From Caldisericia bacterium (lineage in GTDB: Bacteria > Caldisericota > Caldisericia > JAAYUI01): DNA of 64,000 nt. The number at the start of each line of letters is the position of its first letter. Within the stretch, counting starts at the first letter, position 1. Positions 26,964 to 35,608 of the stretch are shown here, piece after piece. Position numbers and translations under genes: made by a program. The notes under the pieces were generated by a model. The model did not search any database, was not told the origin of the DNA, and was given only the letters and a program-made list of their open reading frames with translations. The stretch covers positions 94,292-158,291 of the forward strand of contig JAGNLA010000003.1 in NCBI GenBank assembly GCA_017999835.1. The letters are read 5' to 3'.

Positions 26964-27927
26964 CGCCTTGCTTGTTTTATGTTCGTGCGGCGCTCCTTCT
27001 GCCCCCGCAAGCATCTCCGGCAAGCTGGAAAAAGCCTGGCAAACAGGTTTTGGCGCAGGTTACAAGGCAACTCTAATTGATGGCATGCTCATTGTCCCCT
27101 CGGGTCAGGATGTCTTTGCGTTGGATGCAAGCAACGGGAACGTCATCTGGAAATATGAATCACCAAGGAAAAAAGTCTGGAACAGCTCAAACATTCAGCA
27201 GTTCGGCGACTCGATACTGGCTTGTTTTGAAAGCGGAGCTGGCAGCCTGATTGTCAACCTGACCAAAGACGGAACTGAAATCAAGCAGTATGAAAATGAA
27301 CGCCAGAGCTCTGTTCCAGCTGTTTCCGGCCCAAGGTTCTGGCAGGTTCAGAGCAATGTGATCTCTGGCAACGTCAGGGAATTTAAAATAGAACCATCAT
27401 TGCCGATGATCGCCTCGAATACTACAAAAATCTTTTCTGTAACTCAGTCAAACATGATTCGTGCCTACGATTTTTATGGGAAAACCGTATGGTACAAGGA
27501 CGCGGTTGAAGATGTCCAAAGAATCAGCTATTGTGAAAACATTCTTTTTGTCGTAACAGACAAAGGGCTTCTTGTTTTTGAGGCTGTCACGGGCAAATTC
27601 CTTTGGACGAATGACAGTATTGTGACAGTCGACCCCGTGTTGTTTGGAAATAATTTCCTGTATGCAACCGATAAAGCAATCATAGAAGTTGAGCCAACCA
27701 AAGGAATAATCCAGCATTCACTTGGAAAAAATGGAGTAATTTCATTCGATGTTACGCCGGATGGCATTGTGCTGCTTGCGGGTGCAAAGGTTGAAACGTA
27801 TGACAAAAACTTCAAACTGCTTGAATCTGTCGACGCCTTTGATGGTACGCTCCAGGTGATTGTCGGTTCAGGCATGATCATAACAAACGGAACCGTTGGA
27901 CAAACAGCTTATAGATTGAAAAAATAA
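26938..27927 (+). CDS. PQQ-like beta-propeller lipoprotein
   Basis: From ATG 26938 the product is 329 residues with a lipoprotein signal (MKKTFGVISALLVLCSCG) and PQQ-type blades such as DVFALDASNGNVIWKYESP and GLLVFEAVTGKFLWTND. It may act like BamB as a scaffold, but no partner is evident. An upstream in-frame ATG at 26923 exists; 26938 gives the better signal peptide. It resembles the lipoproteins at 38053 and 39171 in design. Confidence 0.78.
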   Translation: MKKTFGVISALLVLCSCGAPSAPASISGKLEKAWQTGFGAGYKATLIDGMLIVPSGQDVFALDASNGNVIWKYESPRKKVWNSSNIQQFGDSILACFESGAGSLIVNLTKDGTEIKQYENERQSSVPAVSGPRFWQVQSNVISGNVREFKIEPSLPMIASNTTKIFSVTQSNMIRAYDFYGKTVWYKDAVEDVQRISYCENILFVVTDKGLLVFEAVTGKFLWTNDSIVTVDPVLFGNNFLYATDKAIIEVEPTKGIIQHSLGKNGVISFDVTPDGIVLLAGAKVETYDKNFKLLESVDAFDGTLQVIVGSGMIITNGTVGQTAYRLKK

Positions 27928-27947
27928 CCTTATCTGTAATTAAAAAA

Positions 27948-27974
27948 GGCTACCATTTTTGGTAGCCTTTTTTA
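27948..27974. terminator. Bidirectional intrinsic terminator
   Basis: GGCTACC (27948-27954) pairs with GGTAGCC (27961-27967) across a six-base loop, flanked by A6 and T-run. It lies between the PQQ lipoprotein gene and the convergent thiT gene. Confidence 0.9.
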
Positions 27975-27988
27975 ATAAGGTTTTTCTT

Positions 27989-28831
27989 CTATTCCACCCT
28001 AGAGACTACACCAGTTTTGACCAGTGGCACCAATACAACAAAGCAAAGTATTGCCGATGGGATGATGTAAAGCAGTTGGTACGATGCAGAGTAGATGAAA
28101 ACGCTGCCATAGCCAGGCCATGCGTACTTTACAAAGAAAACAAATCCGGAGACGAAGTGAACAACAAACCTGACCAGTATTGCAAGCGTTGCAAAAGCAA
28201 TCTTCTGGCCTGCTTTTCTGCCAAACACAAACAAGGCTGCAAGAATGGCAAGTGAGAGTATGCCAAGCAGCAGATAGAGCCAGGTTGCTGGTGGCGGGGA
28301 GAGATTTGGGTCGGTTGCAACAGGCAGATTACTGAACTTGAAATAGTTCCAGACGGAATAGACAATCAAGGCGATGCTGGCGGCACCAATTGCATAGACT
28401 GGAGTCGTGTCCTCTTCGTCTTTGAGCCTTATGCCTGCGAACCCGAGAACCGTGTAGGAGAGACCGTAATCAAGAATAGCCTGGGGGAGGCTAACGATGT
28501 ATGGATCGGCAATCATCTGGAAACATCCAGCAAGAAAACCGCAAATTAGCCCTGGAATGATCCCCCTTCTGAAAGCAACCACCAAAACCGGAAGCATCGA
28601 AAGGGTGATTGACCCGCCCTGAGGCATTTTCCAGAGAGGGAAAAGGCTGAGAATCAATGAAAGCGCTGCGGCGATTCCCACTTCTGCCATTATGCCAGCT
28701 TTCCATTTTTTTCTGGATGCCACGACGAGTAAAACCAAAAGAATGGCTAAACCAAAAACCGTGACGAGAATGCTGATCCAGGCGTCAACTTTGCCCAGAA
28801 GATCGTAAACATACTGAACAAACTCTTTCAT
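27989..28831 (-). CDS. thiT: Thiamine transporter S-component, ThiT-like
   Basis: The protein, 280 residues, is the substrate-binding membrane subunit of an ECF transporter for thiamine. It has the ThiT hallmark MPQGGSITLSMLPVLVVAFRRG and the C-terminal SASYQLLYIIPSAILC. Typical ThiT is near 190 residues; this one has an extra N-terminal helix and an inserted segment with two helices in the middle. Expression is controlled by a TPP riboswitch directly upstream, which supports the substrate. ECF ATPase genes are not in the window. Confidence 0.9.
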   Translation of the reverse strand: MKEFVQYVYDLLGKVDAWISILVTVFGLAILLVLLVVASRKKWKAGIMAEVGIAAALSLILSLFPLWKMPQGGSITLSMLPVLVVAFRRGIIPGLICGFLAGCFQMIADPYIVSLPQAILDYGLSYTVLGFAGIRLKDEEDTTPVYAIGAASIALIVYSVWNYFKFSNLPVATDPNLSPPPATWLYLLLGILSLAILAALFVFGRKAGQKIAFATLAILVRFVVHFVSGFVFFVKYAWPGYGSVFIYSASYQLLYIIPSAILCFVVLVPLVKTGVVSRVE

Positions 28832-28842
28832 AAACTAAAAAA

Positions 28843-28859
28843 CCTCCTTTCACCGGAGG
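28843..28859 (-). terminator. Hairpin combining terminator and Shine-Dalgarno
   Basis: On the minus strand CCTCC (28859-28855) pairs with GGAGG (28847-28843) over a seven-base loop, followed by TTTTTT. The GGAGG is also the only plausible ribosome binding site for thiT, 11 bases before its ATG, so this stem can end transcription and hide the site. Confidence 0.7.
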
Positions 28860-28864
28860 CTCAC

Positions 28865-28949
28865 GCGTTCCCTTCGCAGGCATTATCCTGTGCAGGTTTT
28901 GCGGGTTACGGCTTTTTGTTCCGCTCTCAGCCCTTGTTGAGGCACCCCG
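28865..28949 (-). ncRNA. TPP riboswitch aptamer
   Basis: Reading the minus strand, the conserved THI-box blocks appear in order: GGGGTGCC, GGGCTGAGA, ACCCG, ACCTG, GGATAATGCC, GCGAAGGGAA. It sits in the leader of the ThiT-like gene, which is the usual target. Bound TPP should favour the downstream stem and turn the gene off. Confidence 0.95.
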
Positions 28950-29034
28950 ATGCTGTGTCAAGCTGTAACACAGGTTGACAGCTCTGTCAAGATTGCACTT
29001 GAAGAAAATGCAAGTCAGGCTTAAAATCTCTTCA

Positions 29035-30051
29035 ATGGCGCAAAAAGGTGGCGAGAACAGAACAGAATTGGTGCTGACCATTGTGGTCAGCAGCTATATT
29101 GAAAAGGGTGAGCCGATCTCTTCCGAAGAGGTGACGGCAAGAATGCCCTATCAGGTTTCGCCTGCCACAATACGAGCAGAGCTTGCCAAGCTTGAAGAAG
29201 AAGGCTTGGTTTTGCAGCCTCACATCTCATCTGGTAGAATCCCAAGCTACCGCGCATACAGGTACTATGTTGACAAACTCCTGCGAGAAGGCAACCTCAA
29301 ACCTGCCAACGTCAGGCTTGAATTGCCAGAGCATGGCAAACTCGAAGCAATGCTGCGTGCCGTGACCTTCGCCCTTTCAGAGCAAACGGGTACCGTGTCA
29401 GTTGTGTTGCTGCCGCTTGCCAAGAGGCTCAAGATAAAAAGCATTCATCTGGTTGGCATCCCGCCGTTCAAGGTGCTTCTCATTGCTGTCATCAACGCTG
29501 ACGACGTGAAGGAGTTCATACTCAAAACCAAGGATTTGCCGACTCAGGACCAGCTCAACAAAATGTCAAAAGTTATCGCCGATTGCATTGATGTCAGGCA
29601 GGCATGGACACCAATCCAGGTTTTGTCGACGATTGTGCGTGTTGCGCCTGATTTGATAATTTTCAAAGACCTAATTCTCAATGTGTTGCAGCTTTTGCGT
29701 GAGGTTTCCACCCGAGAAGCAGTCAGGATTCATCTCGAAGGCATTCACAAACTCCTTACAAATCCGCAACTTGCCGACCCCAAAAAAACCCAGCAGATAA
29801 TAGAAGCTTTGCAGATGAGCGATTCTGTGCGTGACCTCATGCTTGACACTGCGACCAAAGGACAGCTGGATATCCAGATAGGTAGTGAAATTCGGCACCC
29901 TGAGCTTGAAGACATGGCATACATTGGCGCACCTTACAAAATCGATGACGCCATTGGCGTGCTCTCGCTTATTGGCCCCTTGAGGATGAATTACGCACTC
30001 ATGTTCAGTGTTTTGCAGTCGATTGCCGGAAGGCTTGAAAAAAGGTTCTAG
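29035..30051 (+). CDS. hrcA: Heat-inducible transcription repressor HrcA
   Basis: HrcA represses chaperone genes by binding CIRCE operators. The 338-residue protein has the N-terminal winged helix (SPATIRAELAKLEEEGLVLQ) followed by the hallmark PHISSGRIPSYRAYRYYVD, then a GAF-like domain. ATG 29035 fits the family N-terminus; ATG 29008 would add nine residues. No CIRCE repeat (TTAGCACTC-N9-GAGTGCTAA) was seen near it. The usual downstream partners grpE, dnaK and dnaJ are absent; rsmE follows directly. Confidence 0.9.
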   Translation: MAQKGGENRTELVLTIVVSSYIEKGEPISSEEVTARMPYQVSPATIRAELAKLEEEGLVLQPHISSGRIPSYRAYRYYVDKLLREGNLKPANVRLELPEHGKLEAMLRAVTFALSEQTGTVSVVLLPLAKRLKIKSIHLVGIPPFKVLLIAVINADDVKEFILKTKDLPTQDQLNKMSKVIADCIDVRQAWTPIQVLSTIVRVAPDLIIFKDLILNVLQLLREVSTREAVRIHLEGIHKLLTNPQLADPKKTQQIIEALQMSDSVRDLMLDTATKGQLDIQIGSEIRHPELEDMAYIGAPYKIDDAIGVLSLIGPLRMNYALMFSVLQSIAGRLEKRF

Positions 30052-30756
30052 ATGGCAAGGTTCTACGTTGAATCTGGCGACAGCCTGACTGGTGGCGATT
30101 TTCATCATGCGGTCAATGTTTTGAGGTTGGGACTCGGCGAAGAGATTGAAATTGTCCAGGGGCTAGGGCTCAGGTTTAAAGCCAAACTGACAAAAATCGA
30201 CAACAACTTAAAAGAAGCAAAGTTTGAAGTAATCGAAAAAATCAACGTTTCTACAGAACCTCCAGCAACATTGACGCTTATCATGGGCATCCCAAGGCCA
30301 GACAAGCTGCCGGAAATTATTGAATACTGCACGCAGCTTGGGGTTTCAAAGTTTGTGTTGGCCAAGTGTGCAAGGTCACAAACTGATGCTGGCAGAATCG
30401 ATAAAAAGATTGACCATTTCCAAAAAATTGCAAAATCTGCTGCCGAACTTGCCGGACGAGAGGTTATTCCAACAATCGAAGAACCGACCACGCTTGCCAT
30501 GGCTTTGACAAAAGCCAAAGGACTAAGACTGATTCCTTGGGAACTGGAAGCTGAGACCACCATCGGAAAAGCTTTCCAACCGTGTACTGAAGTAACAACC
30601 TGCATCGGTCCTGAGGGTGGCTTGGAACGAGCAGAGATTGAGATGGCAAAAGCCCAAGGATTTGTGCCTGTCACTTTGGGCAAGCGAATCCTCCGGGCGC
30701 AACTTGCGCCTGTTGTAGCGGTGTCACAGGTGCTTGCATTCCTGGAGAATTTGTGA
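30052..30756 (+). CDS. rsmE: 16S rRNA m3U1498 methyltransferase RsmE
   Basis: RsmE is a SPOUT methyltransferase that methylates U1498 of 16S rRNA. The 234-residue protein has the conserved C-terminal TCIGPEGGLERAEIEMAKA and VTLGKRILRAQLAP segments. The latter normally reads RILRTETA, so the residues after ILR are altered here. The ATG directly follows the hrcA stop; the 3' end overlaps mtaB (GTGA). It is usually found between prmA and mtaB in the dnaJ region, which supports a collapsed gene order. Confidence 0.93.
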   Translation: MARFYVESGDSLTGGDFHHAVNVLRLGLGEEIEIVQGLGLRFKAKLTKIDNNLKEAKFEVIEKINVSTEPPATLTLIMGIPRPDKLPEIIEYCTQLGVSKFVLAKCARSQTDAGRIDKKIDHFQKIAKSAAELAGREVIPTIEEPTTLAMALTKAKGLRLIPWELEAETTIGKAFQPCTEVTTCIGPEGGLERAEIEMAKAQGFVPVTLGKRILRAQLAPVVAVSQVLAFLENL

Positions 30757-31931
30757 AATTTGCCATAATCAACTTTGGCTGCAAAGTCAACCAGTACCAA
30801 GGAGAATTGCTCAGGGAAACGCTCATCTCGGCAGGCTTGCAACCTTGCGAACCTGATGATGCAGAAATCGTTTTTATCAACGGTTGCCTTGTAACCGACA
30901 CAGCCGAAAAGGAAGCAGCAAGGGTCGCCAGAAAATGGTCTGCCAAAGCAAAGGTTGTTGCAACAGGTTGTGCAGGTGTTTCAAAATCCTTTGATGGGTT
31001 TGAGCAGGTTGACCCAACTGACCTGTCGAAACTGAGCAAAATCCTTCAATCAGACATCAATCCAAAAGGTTCCATTCAGGTTTTTTCAGGGCACACAAGG
31101 GCAATGTTGCTTGTTCAGCTTGGATGCAACAACTTTTGCAGCTACTGCATAGTTCCTTCCCTTCGTGGAGAACCTGTTTCCAGAAAAATGGAAGAGATCG
31201 TAGAAGAAGCAAGAGACTTAGCAAACGCCGGTCACAGCGAGATTGTTTTGTGTGGCACCGAACTTGGGCATTTTAAAAATTTGCCAGACTTGCTTTCAAA
31301 CATCTCAAACATCGATGCCGTCAAAAGGATCAGGCTTTCATCGATAAACCCGAGGCACCTGACTGCTGACCTTGTCAAAGAAATACTTTCTGTGCCAAAG
31401 GTTGCTCTTCACCTTCATCTGCCGTTACAGTCAGGCTCTGACAGGATTCTTGGTTTGATGAGAAGGGGATACGATTCAAAACACTTCCTCAGTCTCGTCC
31501 AGGCTGCAAGAAATGTTGACCCTTACTGTGGAATAACTACAGACATAATAATCGGGTTTCCTGGCGAAACCGATGATGATTTCGAACAAACCTGCAATGT
31601 CATGCGAGAGGCAAGGTTTGACCGATGTCACGTGTTTCCGTTCTCACCAAGGAAAGGAACGCCAGCATCACTGTTGGAGCTGCTCCCGGCCGACGTTGTG
31701 AAGGCAAGGGCGAAATCGGCAAGGCTTATCGCCTCCCACCTTGCAAACAGTGTCAGACATGCTATGATAGGATGTTGCACGGAAGTGCTTGTTGAGGATG
31801 GTTCCGAAGGTTTTTCCGGTAATTATCACAGGGTAAAAGTGAAACCGCAGCAACCAAGGGGCATCCTTGTCAAATGCAGAATCGTTGACACTATTGACGA
31901 GTGTATGATTGGAGAAGTGATTCGTGATTGA
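30753..31931 (+). CDS. mtaB: tRNA (ms2t6A37) methylthiotransferase MtaB
   Basis: This 392-residue radical-SAM enzyme adds a methylthio group to t6A37 of tRNA. The N-terminal UPF0004 domain begins FAIINFGCKVNQYQ, and the radical-SAM cluster motif CNNFCSYCIVP is followed by PSLRGEPVSR. A TRAM-like region closes the C-terminus. Start is GTG overlapping the rsmE stop. The gene overlaps the next by 8 bases. Confidence 0.93.
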   Translation: MKFAIINFGCKVNQYQGELLRETLISAGLQPCEPDDAEIVFINGCLVTDTAEKEAARVARKWSAKAKVVATGCAGVSKSFDGFEQVDPTDLSKLSKILQSDINPKGSIQVFSGHTRAMLLVQLGCNNFCSYCIVPSLRGEPVSRKMEEIVEEARDLANAGHSEIVLCGTELGHFKNLPDLLSNISNIDAVKRIRLSSINPRHLTADLVKEILSVPKVALHLHLPLQSGSDRILGLMRRGYDSKHFLSLVQAARNVDPYCGITTDIIIGFPGETDDDFEQTCNVMREARFDRCHVFPFSPRKGTPASLLELLPADVVKARAKSARLIASHLANSVRHAMIGCCTEVLVEDGSEGFSGNYHRVKVKPQQPRGILVKCRIVDTIDECMIGEVIRD

Positions 31932-32499
31932 GTTTTTAAAGAAATATTCTTCACTGCTGATTTCTGTGGTTGGATTCATTGTGCTTTGCATCGCCGCCTA
32001 CACAATCAACGCAAGCGACGGAAAACTCACATGGTTCTGGGGCACAATGGCTTTCTTTGCCATTTGGCCTGTTGAAGCTTCAATATTTACATTTGTTCCA
32101 AAGGGATTTCTCCAGCATTTATCAGGAGCATTGATAGGTGCAGGACTTTTGATCCTTATGAATTTTCTCCAGGTTCACGCAATCAGTCCGTGGTGTGTTG
32201 TCGTAGCCTCAAGCTTTGCTTTCTGGCCACTTGGATACATCGTCTGGTCACTGATGATGAAAGTTACTAAATCAAATATTCTCTCTGCGCTCGTTGGCTG
32301 GATAGTGATTTCAGCCATTGCGATCGGCATCGAGTACGTTCTTTCAGCAAAATTGAGCTGGTCGCTCCCGTTTGCCGTTTACCTGGCATTCTGGCCGGCA
32401 GCTTCGTTTGTTTTCAAGGAAAATCCTGAAACTTCACAGAAAAGGGATTCCGTTCAGCTTCAAGCTGAAGCAGTATCACCGGAAACAAAGGAAGAATAA
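31924..32499 (+). CDS. Membrane protein of unknown function
   Basis: The 191-residue protein has about five hydrophobic helices with a Trp-rich repeated theme (FAIWPVEASIF, FAFWPLGYIVW, LAFWPAASFVF) and a charged tail. GTG 31924 overlaps the mtaB stop. I do not recognise the family. It occupies a place in the supercluster usually held by housekeeping genes. Confidence 0.65.
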   Translation: MIEFLKKYSSLLISVVGFIVLCIAAYTINASDGKLTWFWGTMAFFAIWPVEASIFTFVPKGFLQHLSGALIGAGLLILMNFLQVHAISPWCVVVASSFAFWPLGYIVWSLMMKVTKSNILSALVGWIVISAIAIGIEYVLSAKLSWSLPFAVYLAFWPAASFVFKENPETSQKRDSVQLQAEAVSPETKEE

Positions 32500-32501
32500 C
32501 T

Positions 32502-32843
32502 GTGAACAAAGACCCGGATTGTGTTTTCTGCAAGATAGTCGATGGTTCAATCCCATCGACAAAAGTCTACGAAGACGAAGAATTCCTCGCTTTCCGTGAC
32601 ATTCATCCTGCAGCTCCGACACACGTCCTGGTTGTACCAAAAAATCATGTACCAAGCTTGAATGAGCTTGACGATCCCGAGCTGGCTGGAAAGCTGCTGC
32701 TTGCTGTTGCCAAAGTTGCAAGGATGCTTGGAGTGGAGAAAGCCTACCGCACCATTTTCAACACCGGTGCCGGTGCTGGCCAAAGTGTTTTCCACATCCA
32801 TGCCCATATCCTTGCCGGACGCGACATGAGCAGTTCGCTTTAA
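32502..32843 (+). CDS. HIT family nucleotide hydrolase (HinT-like)
   Basis: The 113-residue protein has the CVFCKIVDGSIPS N-terminus and the histidine triad FHIHAHILAGRDM that binds nucleotide alpha-phosphates. HinT enzymes hydrolyse purine phosphoramidates, including aminoacyl-AMP by-products. GTG 32502 is the start, with GGAAGAA just upstream inside the preceding gene. It lies next to rpsU as in Firmicutes. Confidence 0.92.
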   Translation: MNKDPDCVFCKIVDGSIPSTKVYEDEEFLAFRDIHPAAPTHVLVVPKNHVPSLNELDDPELAGKLLLAVAKVARMLGVEKAYRTIFNTGAGAGQSVFHIHAHILAGRDMSSSL

Positions 32844-32874
32844 GGCTTGCCGAAAGGAAGGGGGTGATAAGAAC

Positions 32875-33045
32875 ATGCAAGAGATCAGACGCAAAGAGAC
32901 CGAATCGTTCGAGTCGTTGTTCCACAGATTCCAGCAGTCATGCCTGAAGGATGGAATTTTCTCGGAAATCAGGAAACGCGAGTTCTTCGTTCCTCCTTCA
33001 ATTGAGCGTAAGAAAAAACGCGCAAAGAAGCCAAAAAGGAGTTAG
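32875..33045 (+). CDS. rpsU: 30S ribosomal protein S21
   Basis: A 56-residue ORF encodes MQEIRRKETESFESLFHRF, then a basic segment ending KKKRAKKPKRS; the pattern (Glu/Ser-rich helix, KRREFFVPPSIERKKK-like middle) is S21. A near-perfect ribosome binding site, AAGGGGGTGAT, lies 6 bases before the ATG. It is followed by a terminator-like stem at 33053. Confidence 0.93.
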   Translation: MQEIRRKETESFESLFHRFQQSCLKDGIFSEIRKREFFVPPSIERKKKRAKKPKRS

Positions 33046-33052
33046 CAAAGAT

Positions 33053-33089
33053 CGGGGGGTCATCCAAAGTTAAATGGCTCCCCGTTTTC
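33053..33089 (+). terminator. Intrinsic terminator after rpsU
   Basis: CGGGGGGTCAT (33053-33063) pairs with ATGGCTCCCCG (33074-33084), including two G-T pairs, with a 10-base loop and TTTTCT after it. It ends immediately before the ATG of the yqfF-type gene. Confidence 0.75.
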
Positions 33090-33090
33090 T

Positions 33091-35196
33091 ATGGGAAACA
33101 CTAAGATTTTTAAAAGACCTCAAGCGGATTGGAAAACCTATCTAATCGCAATATTGGCATATATTCTCATCTTTATCGTTTTAGTCTCGTATTATTTTCC
33201 TGACTTCACTTTTGTTTTGACCTCTGGAAAAGTCGCTCCGTACAACATTATTTCTCCAATTGATGACCAAATTGAAGATGTTGAACGGACAACCGAGGAA
33301 CGTGAACGCGCTGCCTCAAGGGTGTCAGACGTTTACAACAAAAATAATCTCGTACTCATCGATTCCCTCAACAAAATTGATATTGTTTTCAACTCAACCA
33401 TTGCTGTCATAAGGGACAGAAGCCTTCTGGCGACCAAAGAGCGAGTTGAGAGCTTGAAAAATATTTTGGTCAATCAGCCAAATCAGCTTGGTTTTACAAT
33501 AAAGGACCAGGTGCTCGAACAGATGGTGGAACTCAATTCTGCCGAGATCGAGGATCTCAGGAATAATGTCGAGCTGGTGGTTACCAAGCTATTGAACGAA
33601 GGAATAAACGAAATCTCTGTGCCAGAGATTCCAAGAAAGATCTCATCTGTCATCATACAACTTGGAAGCACAGTGGAGATACGCCAGCTTACGGCCGATC
33701 TTTCACCGTTCTTTATCAAGCAAAACATGGAACTTGACAAGGTTGCAACGGTAGAACTAAAACAACAAGCCAGGAACTCCATTGCACCAATCATCCGTGA
33801 AGTCAAAAAAGGAGAGATAATCGTAAAATCAGGCGATATTATCTCCGACACCGACATTGAAATTTTTAAAAGGGTTGGCATTTCCAGACCAGTTCGCGAT
33901 TGGAAGATATGGCTTGGGATAATTCTTTTGCCATTTGCGCTTATCGTTGCTGTTGCGCTGATTATCCATACTTCAAAAAAACTTCATTTTAAGGAACACG
34001 GAAATCTCGTGTTTCTTGCGGTTCTGATTGTTTTCTATATCGCTACGTCAAGATATCTCGTAGGCACATCAGTTTTCTTTGCGCTTATTACGGTTTTTGC
34101 TTTTCTGATGGGTATGTTTTTTGATAACACTATAGCTGTCAGGGTCATCTTTGTTGTCTCGCCCTTTACGGCGCTTTTCAAAACCATTGGCAACACCCCT
34201 GCCTCTTCAATTGCCATCATTGCAATCGGCTTCGGCTTGATTGGTTATTTGACCATCTTCACCATGCCAAAGGTCAAAAGGTTTGCAGACTTTTTTGTTG
34301 TTGGTGCGTACTCAATAACCGGAACTGTTTTTGCTGGCATACTTTACGCGCTGTTTGCAGAGATGCCTTTTGTTATAATGCTCAACACAATTCTTATCGC
34401 AATCATTTCTTCGCTAGTTCAATTCTTCCTCGCTCTCGGTCTGACGCCGTTGCTTGAGTACATCACGTCAACAACAACAGTTTTTAGATTGCTCGAGCTG
34501 TCAGATCTCAATCATCCAGCGCTCAAGCAGTTGATCATGGATGCTCCTGGAACGTACCAACACTCAATCTTTGTCGGTAACATGGCTTCAGTTGCCTGTG
34601 AAAAGATAGGCGCAAACAGTTTGCTTGCAAGAGTCGGTGGTTATTATCATGACCTTGGCAAGCTCAAAAACCCACAAATATTTATAGAAAACCAACCTGC
34701 AGATTGCGAAAACCCGCATGACAAACTCACACCGTCCATGTCGGCAAATATGATAATCAATCACACAACAGACGGTATAGAGCTTGCTGACAAATACAGG
34801 TTGCCTTATGTGGTCAAGGAGTTCATGATAACCCATCATGGAACCTCGGCTGTAAGCTATTTCCTCAAGAAAGCAAGATCAGTAGATCCTCTCGTTGATG
34901 AGTCAACCTACAGATATAAGGGGATTGTGCCAAAAACCAAAGAAGAAGCGATCGTCATGATGGCTGACGTCGTCGAGTCTGCCGGCAGAGCAATTCAACC
35001 AGAACTTCCCAAAATTGAAGGTCTCATAGACAAGCTAATCAGCGAAAGAATCGCCGACGGACAGTTTGACAACTCGCCCATCTCGATTGCCGAGCTGACA
35101 CAGGTGAAGAAAGTTTTCATCTCCCAGATGGCATCTTTCAGACACAAGAGAATTCAGTATGAAACCCCGAAGGACGGAAAAAATGGACAAAGTTGA
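33091..35196 (+). CDS. 7TM-HD cyclic-di-AMP phosphodiesterase, PgpH/YqfF-like
   Basis: The 701-residue protein has one N-terminal helix, a long extracytoplasmic 7TMR-HDED domain (about 50-265), seven membrane helices (about 275-470) and a C-terminal HD domain with GGYYHDLGKLKNPQ, the metal-binding HD pair and a later MITHHG histidine pair. PgpH enzymes hydrolyse c-di-AMP to pApA. The ATG follows the terminator with no ribosome binding site in reach, so translation may start on a leaderless mRNA from a promoter in the hairpin. The 3' end overlaps ybeY. Confidence 0.92.
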   Translation: MGNTKIFKRPQADWKTYLIAILAYILIFIVLVSYYFPDFTFVLTSGKVAPYNIISPIDDQIEDVERTTEERERAASRVSDVYNKNNLVLIDSLNKIDIVFNSTIAVIRDRSLLATKERVESLKNILVNQPNQLGFTIKDQVLEQMVELNSAEIEDLRNNVELVVTKLLNEGINEISVPEIPRKISSVIIQLGSTVEIRQLTADLSPFFIKQNMELDKVATVELKQQARNSIAPIIREVKKGEIIVKSGDIISDTDIEIFKRVGISRPVRDWKIWLGIILLPFALIVAVALIIHTSKKLHFKEHGNLVFLAVLIVFYIATSRYLVGTSVFFALITVFAFLMGMFFDNTIAVRVIFVVSPFTALFKTIGNTPASSIAIIAIGFGLIGYLTIFTMPKVKRFADFFVVGAYSITGTVFAGILYALFAEMPFVIMLNTILIAIISSLVQFFLALGLTPLLEYITSTTTVFRLLELSDLNHPALKQLIMDAPGTYQHSIFVGNMASVACEKIGANSLLARVGGYYHDLGKLKNPQIFIENQPADCENPHDKLTPSMSANMIINHTTDGIELADKYRLPYVVKEFMITHHGTSAVSYFLKKARSVDPLVDESTYRYKGIVPKTKEEAIVMMADVVESAGRAIQPELPKIEGLIDKLISERIADGQFDNSPISIAELTQVKKVFISQMASFRHKRIQYETPKDGKNGQS

Positions 35197-35608
35197 CGTC
35201 TCCGGGGGCAATTCGGACCCACTCAGTAGAAAACTGGTCAGGAAGTTTACCAAAGCCGTTATCGCTGAACTTTTCACAAGTCGCAGACCAGCACAACTCA
35301 ACGTTATCTTGACCGATGATGATGAAATCATAAGACTCAACAGGGATTTCAGGCAAAAAAACGAACCAACAGATGTCTTGTCTTTTGAGGACGACACCGT
35401 TTTACCAAACGGAAAGCATTTTCTTGGTGAGATATATGTCAGCGTTCCGTTTGCTGACAGAACTCGTGGAGAAAACGAACTCAACAGGTATGTCCTGTTT
35501 TTGGTTGCCCATGGCTTGCTACATTTGTCAGGCATAGATCACAAAACTGAAAATGAGAGACTTGAGATGATAAAGCTTGGGGAGGAACTTCTTGGTAAGT
35601 TCGCTTAA
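35183..35608 (+). CDS. ybeY: Endoribonuclease YbeY
   Basis: YbeY is a zinc endoribonuclease for rRNA maturation and 70S quality control. The 141-residue protein has the zinc motif HGLLHLSGIDH and the upstream EIYVSVP strand. ATG 35183 is chosen for its upstream AAGGACGG; an ATG at 35159 would give a longer overlap with the previous gene. Followed, with a 17-base overlap, by dgkA. Confidence 0.93.
   Translation: MDKVDVSGGNSDPLSRKLVRKFTKAVIAELFTSRRPAQLNVILTDDDEIIRLNRDFRQKNEPTDVLSFEDDTVLPNGKHFLGEIYVSVPFADRTRGENELNRYVLFLVAHGLLHLSGIDHKTENERLEMIKLGEELLGKFA

Noticed and set aside
28950-29035. CIRCE operator before hrcA
   Set aside because: No TTAGCACTC-N9-GAGTGCTAA pattern is present; only an unrelated palindrome is seen.
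30105-30842. 245-residue minus-strand frame across rsmE
   Set aside because: It lies opposite a conserved enzyme, is rich in Ser from codon mirroring, and shows no family features.
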